Positions 36,958-46,597 of a DNA stretch of 64,000 bases are shown in pieces. The stretch comes from Leifsonia xyli subsp. xyli str. CTCB07 (GTDB lineage Bacteria; Actinomycetota; Actinomycetes; Actinomycetales; Microbacteriaceae). The stretch is taken from the NCBI RefSeq assembly GCF_000007665.1, contig NC_006087.1:1612001-1676000 (forward strand). The letters are read 5' to 3'. The notes under the pieces were generated by a model. The model saw only the letters and a list, made by a program, of their open reading frames with translations, made no database searches and was not told the origin of the DNA. The position numbers were made by a program, and so were the translations under genes. Each line of letters opens with the position of its first letter. Position 1 is the first letter of the stretch.

Positions 36958-37556
36958 AGGGCGCCCTTCGTCGACGGGATGCCGGAGACCAGCGGGTCGT
37001 ACGCCTTCGCCTGCCGGAACGCGCGCGCGAACGCCTTGAACTCCGCCTCCGCGATGTGGTGCGGGTCGCGCCCGCCCACCACAGTGACGTGCGTGGTGAT
37101 CGCCGCGTTGAACGAGATCGCTTCGAAGACGTGGCGCACCATCGATCCGGTGAAGTGCCCTCCGATCAGGTGGAACTCGAACCCGGACGGCTCCCCCGCA
37201 TGCACGAGGTAGGGGCGGCCCGACAGGTCGACCACCGCCTGGACGAGCGCCTCGTCCAGCGGAACCAGCGCATCCCCGTAGCGTGAGAGACCGGCTTTGT
37301 CGCCGAGCGCCTGCCTGATCGCCTGCCCGAGCACGATCCCGACATCCTCGACCGTGTGGTGGACGTCGATCTCGGTGTCACCGCTCGCCCGCACGCGCAG
37401 GTCCGTCAGCGAATGCTTCGCGAACGCCGTGAGCAGATGGTCGTAGAACGGCACGGAGGTGTGGATCTCGGACGCTCCCGTCCCGTCCAGGTCGAGGCTC
37501 AGCTCGATGCCCGACTCGCTGGTCTCGCGCCGCAGGGACGCCGTCCGATTTGTCAT
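36954..37556 (-). CDS. hisB: Imidazoleglycerol-phosphate dehydratase
   Basis: A 200-residue manganese enzyme of histidine synthesis. The two metal-binding repeats are visible as [13 protein letters not shown] and [14 protein letters not shown] in the first half, and [17 protein letters not shown] and [19 protein letters not shown] in the second. It is the monofunctional dehydratase, without the phosphatase domain seen in enterobacteria. Overlaps hisC's stop and hisH's start by 4 bp each. Confidence 0.94.
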   Translation of the reverse strand: MTNRTASLRRETSESGIELSLDLDGTGASEIHTSVPFYDHLLTAFAKHSLTDLRVRASGDTEIDVHHTVEDVGIVLGQAIRQALGDKAGLSRYGDALVPLDEALVQAVVDLSGRPYLVHAGEPSGFEFHLIGGHFTGSMVRHVFEAISFNAAITTHVTVVGGRDPHHIAEAEFKAFARAFRQAKAYDPLVSGIPSTKGAL

Positions 37557-38668
37557 GGCTGCGAGCCTACCGGGACGGCGGCCAGCGGTTCCGGCCGGCC
37601 AAGCGCCGCGAACGCCTCCAGGAAGGCGGTGGTCTCCGCCTCCGTGCCCGCGGTGACGCGCAGGTGGTTCGGGATGCCGACATCCCGGATCAGGATGCCG
37701 CGCTCCAGTAGCGCCTCGAAGGTGGCCTCCGGGTCGGCGACGTTCCCGAACAGCACGAAGTTGCTGCCGCTCCGGTGCGGCGCGTAGCCGAGACGCGCGA
37801 GCTCCGCGACCAGCCGATCGCGCTGTTCCCGGATCTCGCCGACCATCGCCAGCATCTCATCCGAGTGCGCGAGCGCGCCGAGCGCCGCCGCCTGGGTGAT
37901 CGCGGACAGGTGGTATGGCAGCCGGACGAGCCGCAGCGCGTCCGTCACAGCCGGGTCGGCGGCGAGGTAGCCGACGCGCGCACCCGCGAAAGCGAACGCC
38001 TTGCTCATCGTCCGCGATACCAGCAGCCGCGGTCGCCCTTCCAGCAGTGTGAGCACGGACTCCTCGCCATCCGGAAGGAACTCCGTGTACGCTTCGTCCA
38101 CCACCACGATCCCGCGGGACGCTTCGTAGGCCGCCGCGACGGTCTCAAGCGAGAGCGGTGTTCCCGTCGGGTTGTTCGGCGAGCACAGGACAACGATGTC
38201 CGGGTCCACCCGCCGGATCTGCGCCGCCGCCGTCTCCGGCGACAGCTCGAACCCGGCGTCCCGCACTCCCACGACCCACTCCGTGCCTGTACCCGCCGCC
38301 AGCAGCGGGTACATCGAGTAGGTCGGCGCGAACCCAAGCAGGCTGCGCCCCGGACCGCCGAACGCCTGGAAGATGTGCTGCAACACCTCATTCGACCCAT
38401 TCGCCGCCCAGACGTTCCCGGCCGTGAGACCGTGCCCGAGGTAGCGCGCGAACGCCTCCCTCAGCTCCGTGAACTCTCGATCGGGATACCGGTTCACCCC
38501 GCCGATCGCGGCAGAGACCCGGGCGACGATCTCCGCCGCGACGCCCTCCGGCACCGGATGCGTGTTCTCGTTCACGTTCAACGCGATCGGGACCGCCTTC
38601 TGCGGCGCCCCGTACGGAACGCGCCCCCGCAGGTCATCGCGGAGGGGGAGATCGGAAAGAGAGGTCAC
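37553..38668 (-). CDS. hisC: Histidinol-phosphate aminotransferase
   Basis: A 371-residue PLP-dependent aminotransferase. It begins [20 protein letters not shown], then [10 protein letters not shown] and [33 protein letters not shown] and [10 protein letters not shown] bind the cofactor ring, and the lysine is in [20 protein letters not shown]. Start is GTG 38668, preceded by a GGGAAGG site. It is the first his gene of this segment; hisD is not upstream, so the usual hisDCBHAF operon is split or hisD lies elsewhere. Confidence 0.93.
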   Translation of the reverse strand: MTSLSDLPLRDDLRGRVPYGAPQKAVPIALNVNENTHPVPEGVAAEIVARVSAAIGGVNRYPDREFTELREAFARYLGHGLTAGNVWAANGSNEVLQHIFQAFGGPGRSLLGFAPTYSMYPLLAAGTGTEWVVGVRDAGFELSPETAAAQIRRVDPDIVVLCSPNNPTGTPLSLETVAAAYEASRGIVVVDEAYTEFLPDGEESVLTLLEGRPRLLVSRTMSKAFAFAGARVGYLAADPAVTDALRLVRLPYHLSAITQAAALGALAHSDEMLAMVGEIREQRDRLVAELARLGYAPHRSGSNFVLFGNVADPEATFEALLERGILIRDVGIPNHLRVTAGTEAETTAFLEAFAALGRPEPLAAVPVGSQP

Positions 38669-39384
38669 CTTCCCATGCTAGCCAGCGCCAGGGGCGCGAT
38701 CGCGCCGTGTGACGCGCTGCACTGCTTGCATTCACGATTCCCGTCCCGTAACTGGCGACCACGGAAGCGCACCGTGGCCATGAAGCCCCGGTCGGACGGT
38801 GCCGCCACGGTGGCAGGACCGTCATCGTGCGACGGGTGAGGCAAATGTACGCCCGCAAGGGTGAAGGGGTCTGCCCCGTGTTCGGTTGACGATTGGGGTA
38901 TAGACCCGGCAGCACCGACATGCCCTACAGAAGCGCTCAGACGCGCACTGGTTGCTGGAGAGCGCGAAACTCTGCTCTCGATCTCCTCGTGAAGCCAACG
39001 CAGACACACGTCCCGCAACTCTTTGTTCCGCTCGACAACAGACCTCCGACGCAAGCCAAACGCCCGGAACGCCTCAGCTTCTCGCGCGGTGACACTGACT
39101 GCGCCGATTCCTGCCAAGGATCCGCAAAGGCCGACCCAATCGATCCCTCTCATCCGTCGGCATTCGCGCTGGGGATCCGACCCCTCCGTGTCCACCTCTG
39201 TTAACATCCTCGCTCGAACAGCTTCAAGGGGGAACGTCTACCTGAGTCCGACGCTCGGCCCCCTCGAACGTCACTGCAAGCACAGGAAACCCGGTGATCA
39301 TCTCCACGAACATCCGTGTGCAATTTTTCGGGTTCAGTCCAGACCGCCCGGGCGGACCCCGCGGGTGCGAGGAGACCTCGGAGC
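38669..39384. other. 716-bp region without a confident gene
   Basis: A minus-strand frame of 180 codons (39207 to 38665) runs through it and overlaps the hisC start by 4 bp, but I see no domain and its second half is compositionally random (SSTEHGADPFTLAGVHL), so it is not called a gene. A hairpin of arms GACGGT/ACCGTC with inner GCCACGGTGGC lies at 38795-38823. The region between hisC and the LysM gene looks like decayed sequence. Confidence 0.4.
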
Positions 39385-39831
39385 CTACTTCGCGTACTGC
39401 GCCGGGATCGCCAATTCCTGCCCCGGGGTCACCACGGCCGAGTCGAGCCCGTTGAGTGTGACCAGTTCCGCGATCACATCTCGCGGGTCGGCGCTCGGCG
39501 CGAGGCGCTCCGCGATCGACCACAGCGACTCGCCCGACTGAACCGTGACATGCTGGAAAGCCACGGCGGCGTGCTCACCCGAGGCGACCGCGCCCCCGCC
39601 GTTCAAGGCGAACACGAACGCTCCGACGACGATCGGCAGGGCGGCCAGGAATGTCAGCGCCGCGCGTCCGCGACGGGTCAGCCGCAGGCGGACCCGCGCC
39701 CCAGCCGGAACCCCCGAAGAACCCGAAACGCCCGCTGCGCGCAGAACGCCAGCACGGGACCTCGCCGCGATCGCAGACCTCCCGGCCGCACGACCGATGT
39801 CCGCACGACCAATGACCGCTGTGCTGCTCAT
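39385..39831 (-). CDS. LysM-domain membrane-anchored protein, SOS-linked
   Basis: A 148-residue protein: a basic, Arg/Ala-rich cytosolic leader (about residues 1-55), one membrane helix (about 58-82, ALTFLAALPIVVGAFVFAL), and an extracellular LysM domain (HVTVQSGESLWSIAERLAPS... VTPGQELAIP, about 93-145) that binds peptidoglycan. It is divergent from lexA, as the LysM-carrying cell-wall hydrolase ChiZ (Rv2719c) is in mycobacteria, where it is a DNA-damage-induced division inhibitor. Here no hydrolase domain is present, so a similar but shorter division-control role is inferred. ATG 39831. A LexA-type site lies 41-54 bp upstream. Confidence 0.8.
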   Translation of the reverse strand: MSSTAVIGRADIGRAAGRSAIAARSRAGVLRAAGVSGSSGVPAGARVRLRLTRRGRAALTFLAALPIVVGAFVFALNGGGAVASGEHAAVAFQHVTVQSGESLWSIAERLAPSADPRDVIAELVTLNGLDSAVVTPGQELAIPAQYAK

Positions 39832-39871
39832 GGCGCCGACCTCCCTATTTCCCTTCCGGAACCACCCGATT

Positions 39872-39885
39872 CGAATCTATGTTCC
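39872..39885. promoter_or_regulatory. Candidate LexA box near LysM gene
   Basis: CGAATCTATGTTCC matches the Gram-positive SOS consensus CGAACRNRYGTTYC at 12 of 14 positions by eye. It lies about 41 bp upstream of the LysM gene start. A weaker CGAATTTATCTTCG follows immediately at 39885-39898. Confidence 0.5.
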
Positions 39886-39958
39886 GAATTTATCTTCGAA
39901 TGTGCGAAACCGCAAGACCTGATGAGTCACGAGATTCAGAGCGCATTTCGCGACACAA

Positions 39959-39978
39959 TCGAACACATGTTTGTTCGA
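39959..39978. promoter_or_regulatory. LexA box upstream of lexA
   Basis: TCGAACACATGTTTGTTCGA is a near-perfect palindrome with the CGAAC and GTTCG half-sites of the actinobacterial SOS operator. It is about 103 bp upstream of the lexA GTG and about 128 bp upstream of the divergent LysM gene. Autoregulation of lexA through such a site is the rule in the group. Confidence 0.8.
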
Positions 39979-40081
39979 CCGCCGCCGGGAGGATACAGTT
40001 TCGAGTGTCTGGAGACCACACAACCAGGCACCACCGACATTCGGGTCCGCCGAGTGCGGCGGGGGTCACGAAGGGACGAGC

Positions 40082-40756
40082 GTGTCGAACGAGAATCAGA
40101 CTCCACGGGGCACCCGCCGGCGCAAGAATCTGAGCGAGAAACAGCTCGCGATCCTCGACGTCATCCAGCGTTCGGTCAGCCAGCGCGGCTACCCTCCGAG
40201 CATGCGCGAGATCGGCGACGCGGTCGGCCTCTCCTCGCTCTCCTCGGTGACGCACCAGCTCAACCAGCTGGAGCTCAGCGGCTATCTGCGCCGCGACCCG
40301 AACCGCCCGCGGGCGCTGGAGATCCTCATCGACCTGCCGAGCGCCGCCGCGCCGGATTTCGAGAGCCAGACCCCGGTCGGCGACGCTGCGATGGTCCCGC
40401 TCGTCGGCCGCATCGCCGCGGGCGTGCCGATCACGGCCGAACAGCAAGTGGAAGAGGTCTTCCCGCTCCCCCGTCAGCTGGTCGGCAATGGCGAGCTGTT
40501 CATGCTGAAGGTCGTCGGAGAGTCCATGATCGACGCGGCCATCTGCGACGGCGACTGGGTGGTCGTCCGCGCGCAGAACACCGCGGAGAACGGCGACATC
40601 GTCGCTGCGATGCTGGATGAGGAAGCGACGGTCAAGGTCTTCCGGCAGCGCGACGGCCACACTTGGCTGCTGCCGAGGAATTCAAACTTCGAGCCGATCC
40701 TGGGCGACTTCTCACAGATCCTGGGCAAGGTCGTCGCCGTTCTCCGGGCCGTCTGA
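40082..40756 (+). CDS. lexA: SOS repressor LexA
   Basis: A 224-residue repressor-protease. The N-terminal winged helix has [20 protein letters not shown] (residues 36-55). The self-cleavage site Ala113-Gly114 lies in [12 protein letters not shown]. The catalytic Ser148 is in VVGESMIDA and Lys185 in ATVKVFRQ, so autocleavage stimulated by RecA should work. GTG 40082 begins SNENQTPRG; longer in-frame codons upstream overlap the operator. It is divergent from the LysM gene and convergent with the GntR gene. Confidence 0.95.
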   Translation: MSNENQTPRGTRRRKNLSEKQLAILDVIQRSVSQRGYPPSMREIGDAVGLSSLSSVTHQLNQLELSGYLRRDPNRPRALEILIDLPSAAAPDFESQTPVGDAAMVPLVGRIAAGVPITAEQQVEEVFPLPRQLVGNGELFMLKVVGESMIDAAICDGDWVVVRAQNTAENGDIVAAMLDEEATVKVFRQRDGHTWLLPRNSNFEPILGDFSQILGKVVAVLRAV

Positions 40757-40766
40757 GGGCCCGCAT

Positions 40767-40792
40767 CGCAACGTCTAGCGTCAAACGTTGCG
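40767..40792. terminator. Hairpin between lexA and GntR gene
   Basis: Arms CGCAACGT (40767-40774) and ACGTTGCG (40785-40792) form an 8-bp perfect stem around a 10-nt loop. It sits between two convergent genes, the right place for a shared terminator. No strong T run follows on either strand. Confidence 0.45.
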
Positions 40793-40830
40793 ACGCTCAC
40801 CGAATCCGCCTCAACGCTACGGGGTCATTC

Positions 40831-41505
40831 TTACGCCAGCGTTGGCAGCCGAGACAATGCGGTCAGGTGGGCTCGGCTGAGGGCGGCCGCTGAGTCAGCA
40901 TCGCGAGCCGAGACAGCCTCCACCAGGGAGGCATGCACATCGCGATCGTCTTCGGGGCGCATCGCCGGGGAAGCACGTGCGAGCGCGATCATTGCTGCAC
41001 GCACTCGTGGAGTGAAGTCATCGAAGATTTCGAGCAGCAGCCGGTTATGCGCGGCGAGCACGATGCTGCGGTGGAAGCAAGTGTCGTCATCGACCTGCTC
41101 CTCGACAGAAGAGGAGCCCTGACGCGAATCGAGCGCTCGTCGCATGGCGCGAAGCTCCGCTGGCGTTCGGTGCAGCGCCGCAAGCCGCGCTGCTTCCGTT
41201 TCGATCGCCATGCGGATTTCAAGGATGGCCCCGAGAGGCGAGGTCTGGAATAAGGTTTCCCAGTTCTCCGGCGGCTCGGTGGAGATGACGAACACTCCGG
41301 CGCCCTGACGCGACTCCAGCATGCCCTTTCCTGCGAGCTGCCGGACTGCTTCGCGAACGGTCGAGCGACCGACATTGAGTTGCGCAGCGAGCATGGACTC
41401 GCTCGGGATCTTGTGCCCAAGGCCCCACTCGCCCTCCTGTATCCGCCGCATGAGCACGTCGCCTGCTTCTTGCACCACGGAGCGACGCTGTACCTCGATT
41501 GCCAT
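40831..41505 (-). CDS. GntR-family (FadR subfamily) regulator
   Basis: A 224-residue regulator. The N-terminal winged helix reads KIPSESMLAAQLNVGRSTVR followed by EAVRQLAGKGMLESRQGAGVF. The C-terminal all-helical FCD ligand domain (about residues 90-215) includes IRMAIETEAARLAALHR, FHRSIVLAAHNRLLLEIF and the metal-type His in VHASLVEAV. Ligand is typically an organic acid. It is divergent from an MFS transporter, so it probably controls that gene and itself. ATG 41505. Confidence 0.88.
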   Translation of the reverse strand: MAIEVQRRSVVQEAGDVLMRRIQEGEWGLGHKIPSESMLAAQLNVGRSTVREAVRQLAGKGMLESRQGAGVFVISTEPPENWETLFQTSPLGAILEIRMAIETEAARLAALHRTPAELRAMRRALDSRQGSSSVEEQVDDDTCFHRSIVLAAHNRLLLEIFDDFTPRVRAAMIALARASPAMRPEDDRDVHASLVEAVSARDADSAAALSRAHLTALSRLPTLA

Positions 41506-41594
41506 CGTCTCTCCCTCAAATTCTTACCGACCCCACCATATCGCCGATATCCAAGCCTGACCAGAAAACCTAGTGATTATCGAGATAAATCGGC

Positions 41595-41625
41595 TTGACA
41601 CATCTACTTGTCTGATGAGTAGGCT
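41595..41625 (+). promoter_or_regulatory. Promoter and operator for MFS gene
   Basis: TTGACA (41595-41600) is a consensus -35 hexamer; TAGGCT (41620-41625) is a possible -10 with a 19-bp spacer. Between them TACTTGTC-TGATGAGTA (41605-41621) has TACT...AGTA inverted ends, a possible GntR operator. The transporter ATG is about 70 bp further on. Reading is by eye. Confidence 0.45.
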
Positions 41626-41696
41626 ATCGTTGTCCCCGGTACTGGAAGGGCGCCGCCCTCCCTCTCTGCGCCCGCCCCCGATAGTAAGAGCGATCT

Positions 41697-43001
41697 ATGA
41701 CAACGACAAAAACAGCAACGAATCCGACCGTGCCGAGCCCGCAGAGGAAACGCGGCCGCACGGCAGGACCCATGACCCCGTTGGCTCCCTCGCGGGCGAG
41801 GTTCTGGGCACTGTCCGCCACCCATGTGATGAACGATTTCCAGAGTGGCGCGGCCGCGGCACTTCTGCCGTACTTCGTCTCGGAACAGAACTACACGTAC
41901 ACGGCGGTGGCCGGGCTGGCGCTCGCAGCGACGTCATTGTCCAGCGTGGCGCAGCCGCTGTTCGGCTATCTGACCGACAAGTTGCCCCTGCGCCCGCTGA
42001 CGATCATCGGGATGAGCGTCGCGGCGCTAGGGATCGCGGTCGCTGGTCTGACGTCGGCAAACTACTGGCTCACCTGGATCGTGGTGGCAATCTCCGGGAT
42101 CGGTGTCGCCGCCTACCACCCGCCGGCCACAGTGGACGCGAAGATGACGGGTGGCGGCAGCGACAAGGCGATGAGCCTCTTCTCCGTCGCGGGCAACCTC
42201 GGTGCGGCCATCGCTCCGATCTGCGTCGGGCTCACTGTGGGGCTGTTCGGCCTGGTGGCCACCCCTCTGCTTCTGATCCCGACGGCCGTCGTTGCTGTTA
42301 TCTATGTGGCTGCCATGCGGGCAACGCGCAACGGAGCCGCCCCGACGAGCAGAAGGCGCTCAGCTTCTGCGACTGCGGCAGTTCCTGCTGACCAGTGGGG
42401 AAGATTCGTCTGGCTGCTCGCGATCATCTGCCTGTGGTCGATCACGGCACTCGGTATCCGCTCGTTCATCGCCCTTGACGTCACGCAGGCTTTCCACGGT
42501 AGCGACGCGCTGGGAACCAGTGCCTTCACGATATATTCCCTCGCCGCCGCGCTCGGAACGCTCATGGGCGGTTTCATCGCCGATCGCTTCGGACGCCGTG
42601 CGGTGATGATCAGCGGATACGCTCTATCGGGGCTCGCGACGCTGGCGATCGGGTTCGCCCCGAACACGACAGAACTCTTGATCGCTGCAGGAGTCGCTGG
42701 CTGGGCGCTGTCCCTGCCTTTCGCCGTTCACGTCACGCTGTCGCACTCGTTCCTGCCGCGGCATCTGGGCACCGCGAGCGGCGTGACCCTGGGACTGTCG
42801 ATGACGCTGGGCGGCTTCGTCACTCCCTTACTGGGCATTCTCGCCGACCGCGACGGGATCGCCGCCATCTTCATCCCCTTGGCCAGCGTCGTCTCTGTCG
42901 GTGCGGTGATGAGCGTCTTCATCAAGGAAGGCCGGAACCACCTCAACGTCCAGGACGCGCCTGTACCCGACGAACTCAAGACCTGGGAAGCGAACGCATA
43001 G
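41697..43001 (+). CDS. MFS exporter, fosmidomycin-resistance-like
   Basis: A 434-residue major-facilitator carrier with twelve predicted helices and a central basic loop (ATRNGAAPTSRRRSASATA, about residue 205). It opens RFWALSATHVMNDFQSGAAA and includes AAYHPPATVDAKMTGG, both matching the Fsr-type subfamily, plus the MFS signature DRFGRRAVMISGYALSG in the second half. Substrate is unknown: family members export fosmidomycin, sugars or aromatics. Intact. Divergent from the GntR regulator. Confidence 0.85.
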   Translation: MTTTKTATNPTVPSPQRKRGRTAGPMTPLAPSRARFWALSATHVMNDFQSGAAAALLPYFVSEQNYTYTAVAGLALAATSLSSVAQPLFGYLTDKLPLRPLTIIGMSVAALGIAVAGLTSANYWLTWIVVAISGIGVAAYHPPATVDAKMTGGGSDKAMSLFSVAGNLGAAIAPICVGLTVGLFGLVATPLLLIPTAVVAVIYVAAMRATRNGAAPTSRRRSASATAAVPADQWGRFVWLLAIICLWSITALGIRSFIALDVTQAFHGSDALGTSAFTIYSLAAALGTLMGGFIADRFGRRAVMISGYALSGLATLAIGFAPNTTELLIAAGVAGWALSLPFAVHVTLSHSFLPRHLGTASGVTLGLSMTLGGFVTPLLGILADRDGIAAIFIPLASVVSVGAVMSVFIKEGRNHLNVQDAPVPDELKTWEANA

Positions 43002-43012
43002 GCGACCGCATA

Positions 43013-43219
43013 TCAGAGTTGCGCTGCCCGAAAGAACGCCGGGGCACCCACCTCGACACCTCCGGATCGGCGCATTCGAATGTACTGACTCAGCTCTCGA
43101 CTCGCACCGGCGACTTCCTCGACGTGCCGAAGCACCGCCAGCTTGTGCTTCGGCCGCCGCTCGAGCGACCGATCTGACGTTGAGCCTTCCTCCCAAATGG
43201 AAGACCCAACTGTCAACAA
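43013..43219 (-). pseudogene. Transposase N-terminal remnant (putative)
   Basis: A 68-codon frame containing RRPKHKLAVLRHVEEVAG, resembling the first helix-turn-helix of IS481/IS3-type transposases (R-x-x-LAVLRHAEEVSGNV pattern). What should follow (a CRYYGISR-type helix) is replaced by unrelated sequence, so only a fragment remains. It fills the gap between the MFS gene and metE, a likely scar of an older insertion. Assignment is tentative. Confidence 0.35.
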
Positions 43220-43292
43220 CCTGCCATAGTTTTATACCTCACCGCGACCCGCTCGGTGCGAACGGCGACCAGACCGGTGCGAGCCGGAGACC

Positions 43293-45644
43293 TCAGACCT
43301 CGACGCCGACCCGCTCCCGGACCTCCCTCGTCGCCGCAAGCATGTTCCTCAGCGAAGAGATCGTCTCGTCATAGCCGCGCGTCTTCAGCCCGCAGTCCGG
43401 GTTGACCCACAGCTGACGGCCGGGGATCGCGCTCAGCGCGGTCTCGAGCAGTTCGGTCACCTCAGGGACCGACGGCACACGCGGCGAGTGGATGTCGTAC
43501 ACGCCGGGCCCGATGCCGTGCTCGAACCCGGAGCGCATGGAGGTCGTGGACGACCTCCATGCGGCTGCGGGCGGCCTCGATACTCGTCACATCCGCATCC
43601 AGGTTGCGGATCGCGTCGATGACCACGCCGAACTCCGAATAGCAGAGGTGCGTGTGGATCTGGGTCTCCTCCTGGACGCCCGCCGTCGCGAGCCGGAAGG
43701 AGCCGACCGACCACGACAGGTACTCGTCCTGGGCCGCGCGCTTCAGCGGCAGCAGCTCGCGCAGAGCTGGCTCGTCCACCTGGACGACGCGGATGCCCGC
43801 CGCCTCCAGGTCCGCGATCTCATCGCGCAGGGCGAGCGCCACCTGGCGGGCGGTCTCACCGAGCGGCTGGTCGTCGCGCACGAACGACCAGGCGAGGATG
43901 GTGACCGGGCCGGTCAGCATCCCCTTGACCGGCTTCGAGGTCAGACTCTGCGCGAACGCCGACCATTCCACCGTGATCGGCTTGGGCCGCGAGACATCGC
44001 CCCACAGGATGGACGGGCGGGTACAGCGCGATCCGTACGATTGCACCCAGCCGTTCTGGGTCACCGCGAAACCGTCGAGGTTCTCCGCGAAGTACTGCAT
44101 CATGTCGTTGCGCGCCGGCTCGCCGTGAACGATGACGTCGATCCCGATCTCCTCCTGGAGGTCGACGACGCGTTTGATCTCGGCCCGCATCCGGGCCCGG
44201 TACTCCTCCTCGACGAGAAGCCCCTTCGCCAGCTGGGCGCGGGAGCGGCGGATGTCGGCCGTCTGAGGGAAAGACCCGATCGTGGTGGTCGGCAGGAAGG
44301 GAAGCCGCAGGGCCGCATCCTGGGCTTCGAGCCGGGTCTCGTAGTCGCCGCGCGAGAAGTCGGCGACGGTCAGCGCGGCCTCGCGGTCGCGCACCTCCGG
44401 AACCCGCACACCCGGCGCACCCGCACGGTCGGCGAGCGCCGCCGTGGCGTCGGCCAGCTCCGCCCGGATCGCCTCACGGCCATCGACGAGGCCGCGCGCG
44501 AGCACGGAGACCTGTGTGACTTTCTGGTCGGCGAAGGCCAGCCACGACACCAGCCGGGCGTCCAGCTCCGGCTCGTCCTCGACGTCGTGCGGGACATGCA
44601 GGAGCGAGGTCGAGGTCGCGACGGCGACATGCGGGCTCAGCGTCCGCAGTTCGGCCAGCTTCCCGAAAGCGCCCTCCAGATCGCCCCGCCAGATGTTGTG
44701 GCCGTCGACGACGTCGCCGCCCACGGTCTTCGCGCTCAGCGCGTCCGCGGTCGCCGCATCCAGAGCCGAGGGGATGCCGCCGCGCACGAGGTCGAGTGAC
44801 AGCGCCTCGACCGGCGAGGCCGCCAGCACGGGGAGAGCATCGTCGAGGCTGCCGTAGGGGGCAGCGACGAAGATCGCCGGGCGCTCCGCCGCACCCCCGA
44901 GATCAGCGTACGCGCGGGCGAGAGCGGTGAGCACGTCGGCACGCGGCTCCTCGATGCTCTCGGAGACAAGCGCCGGTTCGTCCAGCTGCACCCACGGCGC
45001 TCCCGCCGCCGCGAGCCCCGCGAGCAGTTCGCGGTAGACCGGCAGCAGGTCGGCGAGCCGCGAAAGCGGGCGGAACCCCTGCGGAGCCTCGTCGCTCGGC
45101 TTGCTGAGCAGCAGGAAAGTCACCGGACCGACGATCACCGGACGGGTGAGGAAACCATCGGCACGCGCCTCTGCGAAGTGACGGACGATGCGGTCGGAGG
45201 CGAGCCGGAAGCCCGTCTCCGGCCCGATCTCCGGCACGAGATAGTGGTAGTTGGAGTCGAACCACTTCGTCATCTCCAACGGCGGGTTCTCGGCCTCACC
45301 CCGCGCGATAGCGAAGTAGCCGGCCAGATCCACCGCACCGGAGGCATCGGCGAGAGCCGCGAACCGGGACGGAAGAGCGCTGACGGTCACGGCAGCGTCC
45401 AGCACCTGGTCGTAGTAGCTGAAGCTCTCTGGGATGGCCGCATCGTCGCTCCCCAGGCCGAGCGCAGCGAGCCGTTCGCGGGTGGCGGCGCGCAGCGAAG
45501 CCGCGGTAGCTCCAGCTCGTCCGCGGTCGTGTCGCCCGCCCAGAACGCCTCGACGGCCTTCTTGAGTTCGCGGCGGCGACCGATGCGCGGGTAGCCGATG
45601 ATGGTGCCGACCGGGAAGGCAGCGCGGGAGGTCGAGGGGGTCAT
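43293..45644 (-). pseudogene. metE: Cobalamin-independent methionine synthase, two frameshifts
   Basis: About 783 codons when repaired. It begins FPVGTIIGYPRIGRRRELKK. A one-base deletion near 45508 (GAGCTGGAG-CTACC, a G missing) breaks the frame after about 45 codons. The large middle part runs in another frame: WFDSNYHYLVPEIGPETGF, PTTTIGSFPQTADIRRSR, HGEPARNDMMQYFAE, IHTHLCYSEF (zinc His and Cys). A one-base insertion near 43530 (GCGCTCCGG) returns to the first frame for [20 protein letters not shown] and NPDCGLKTR, with the last zinc cysteine. Both lesions are in different regions, so no fragment holds a whole enzyme. ATGA overlap with metF. Confidence 0.93.
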
Positions 45645-46597
45645 ACTGGTTCGTTCTCCTTCGTGATGGTGGCGTGGTCCGGCAGCAGTCCGATCCTCTC
45701 GAGCACCGAGAGGACGGCCGCGTGCTGATTGAACGTGTAGAGGTGGATGCCGGGGGCGCCCCCGGCGAGGAGACGCTCAGCGAGCCGCGCGGCCCAAGCG
45801 ACACCGATCTCCCGCTGCCCTTCCTCAGTGGGCTCGATCTCGAGCTGGATGGCGAGATCGCTCGGCAGATCCTCGCCGCTCAGCTCGAGCATGCGCCGGA
45901 GGCGGGAGGGGGAGGTGACAGGCATGATCCCGGGCAGGATCGGGAAGCGCACCCCGGCCTCCTTCGCCCGCTGGGCGAACGAGAGATAGTCCTCGGCGTG
46001 GAAGAAGAGCTGCGTGATCCCGAGGTTCGCCCCCGCCGCCTGCTTGGCGAGAAGGGTGTCGATGTCCTGGGCGGCCGAGTGCGAGGCAGGGTGCCCGTTC
46101 GGAAAGGCCGCGACCGCGATCTGGACCCGCTCGCGGTGCCGGAGCACAGCCTGCGCGCCCAGCTCCGGCATATCCAGTTCGCCGTACGGCACCCGCTCGG
46201 CCTGCACCCGGTGGATGAGCTGCACCAGCTCCGCAGAGCTCTTGATGTCGCCGAGACCGTCCTAGCCGGGCGCCAGGTCCGCCGGTGGGTCTCCCCGCAC
46301 CGCCAGGAACCGCTGGATGCCGGCGTCCAGGAACTCGCGGATCAGCCGGTTCGCCTCCGCGTGCGACGATCCGACGCAGGTCAGGTGGGCCATCGGGCTG
46401 ACATCGGTGCGCTCCAGGATGGAGCGCAGCACCGCGAGCGACGAGACGCGGGAGGAACCGCCCGCGCCGTAGGTGACCGAGATGAAATCGGGCCGTGTGG
46501 CGGCGAGCCGGTCGATCGTCGCGGGCAGCGCGGCGGCGGCGCGCTCGTTGCGCGGCGGGTACAGCTCGAACGAGTACCGGGCGTCGGTACGGCTCAT
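45641..46597 (-). pseudogene. metF: Methylenetetrahydrofolate reductase, premature stop
   Basis: A 318-codon frame interrupted by TAG at 46262-46264 (codon 112), in the context DLAPG-stop-DGLGDIKSSAEL, where GAG (Glu) is expected; a single G-to-T change explains it. Upstream: YSFELYPPRNE, ISVTYGAGGSS and HLTCVGSS (folate and FAD binding). Downstream in the same frame: GITQLFFHAEDYLSFAQR, PGIMPVTSPSRL and the end HLYTFNQHAAV. The enzyme supplies 5-methyl-THF to MetE, also broken. ATG 46597. Confidence 0.92.

Noticed and set aside
38665..39207. 180-codon minus frame overlapping hisC start by GTGA
   Set aside because: No recognisable domain and random composition in the second half; the overlap may be chance. 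Left as a low-confidence region rather than a gene.
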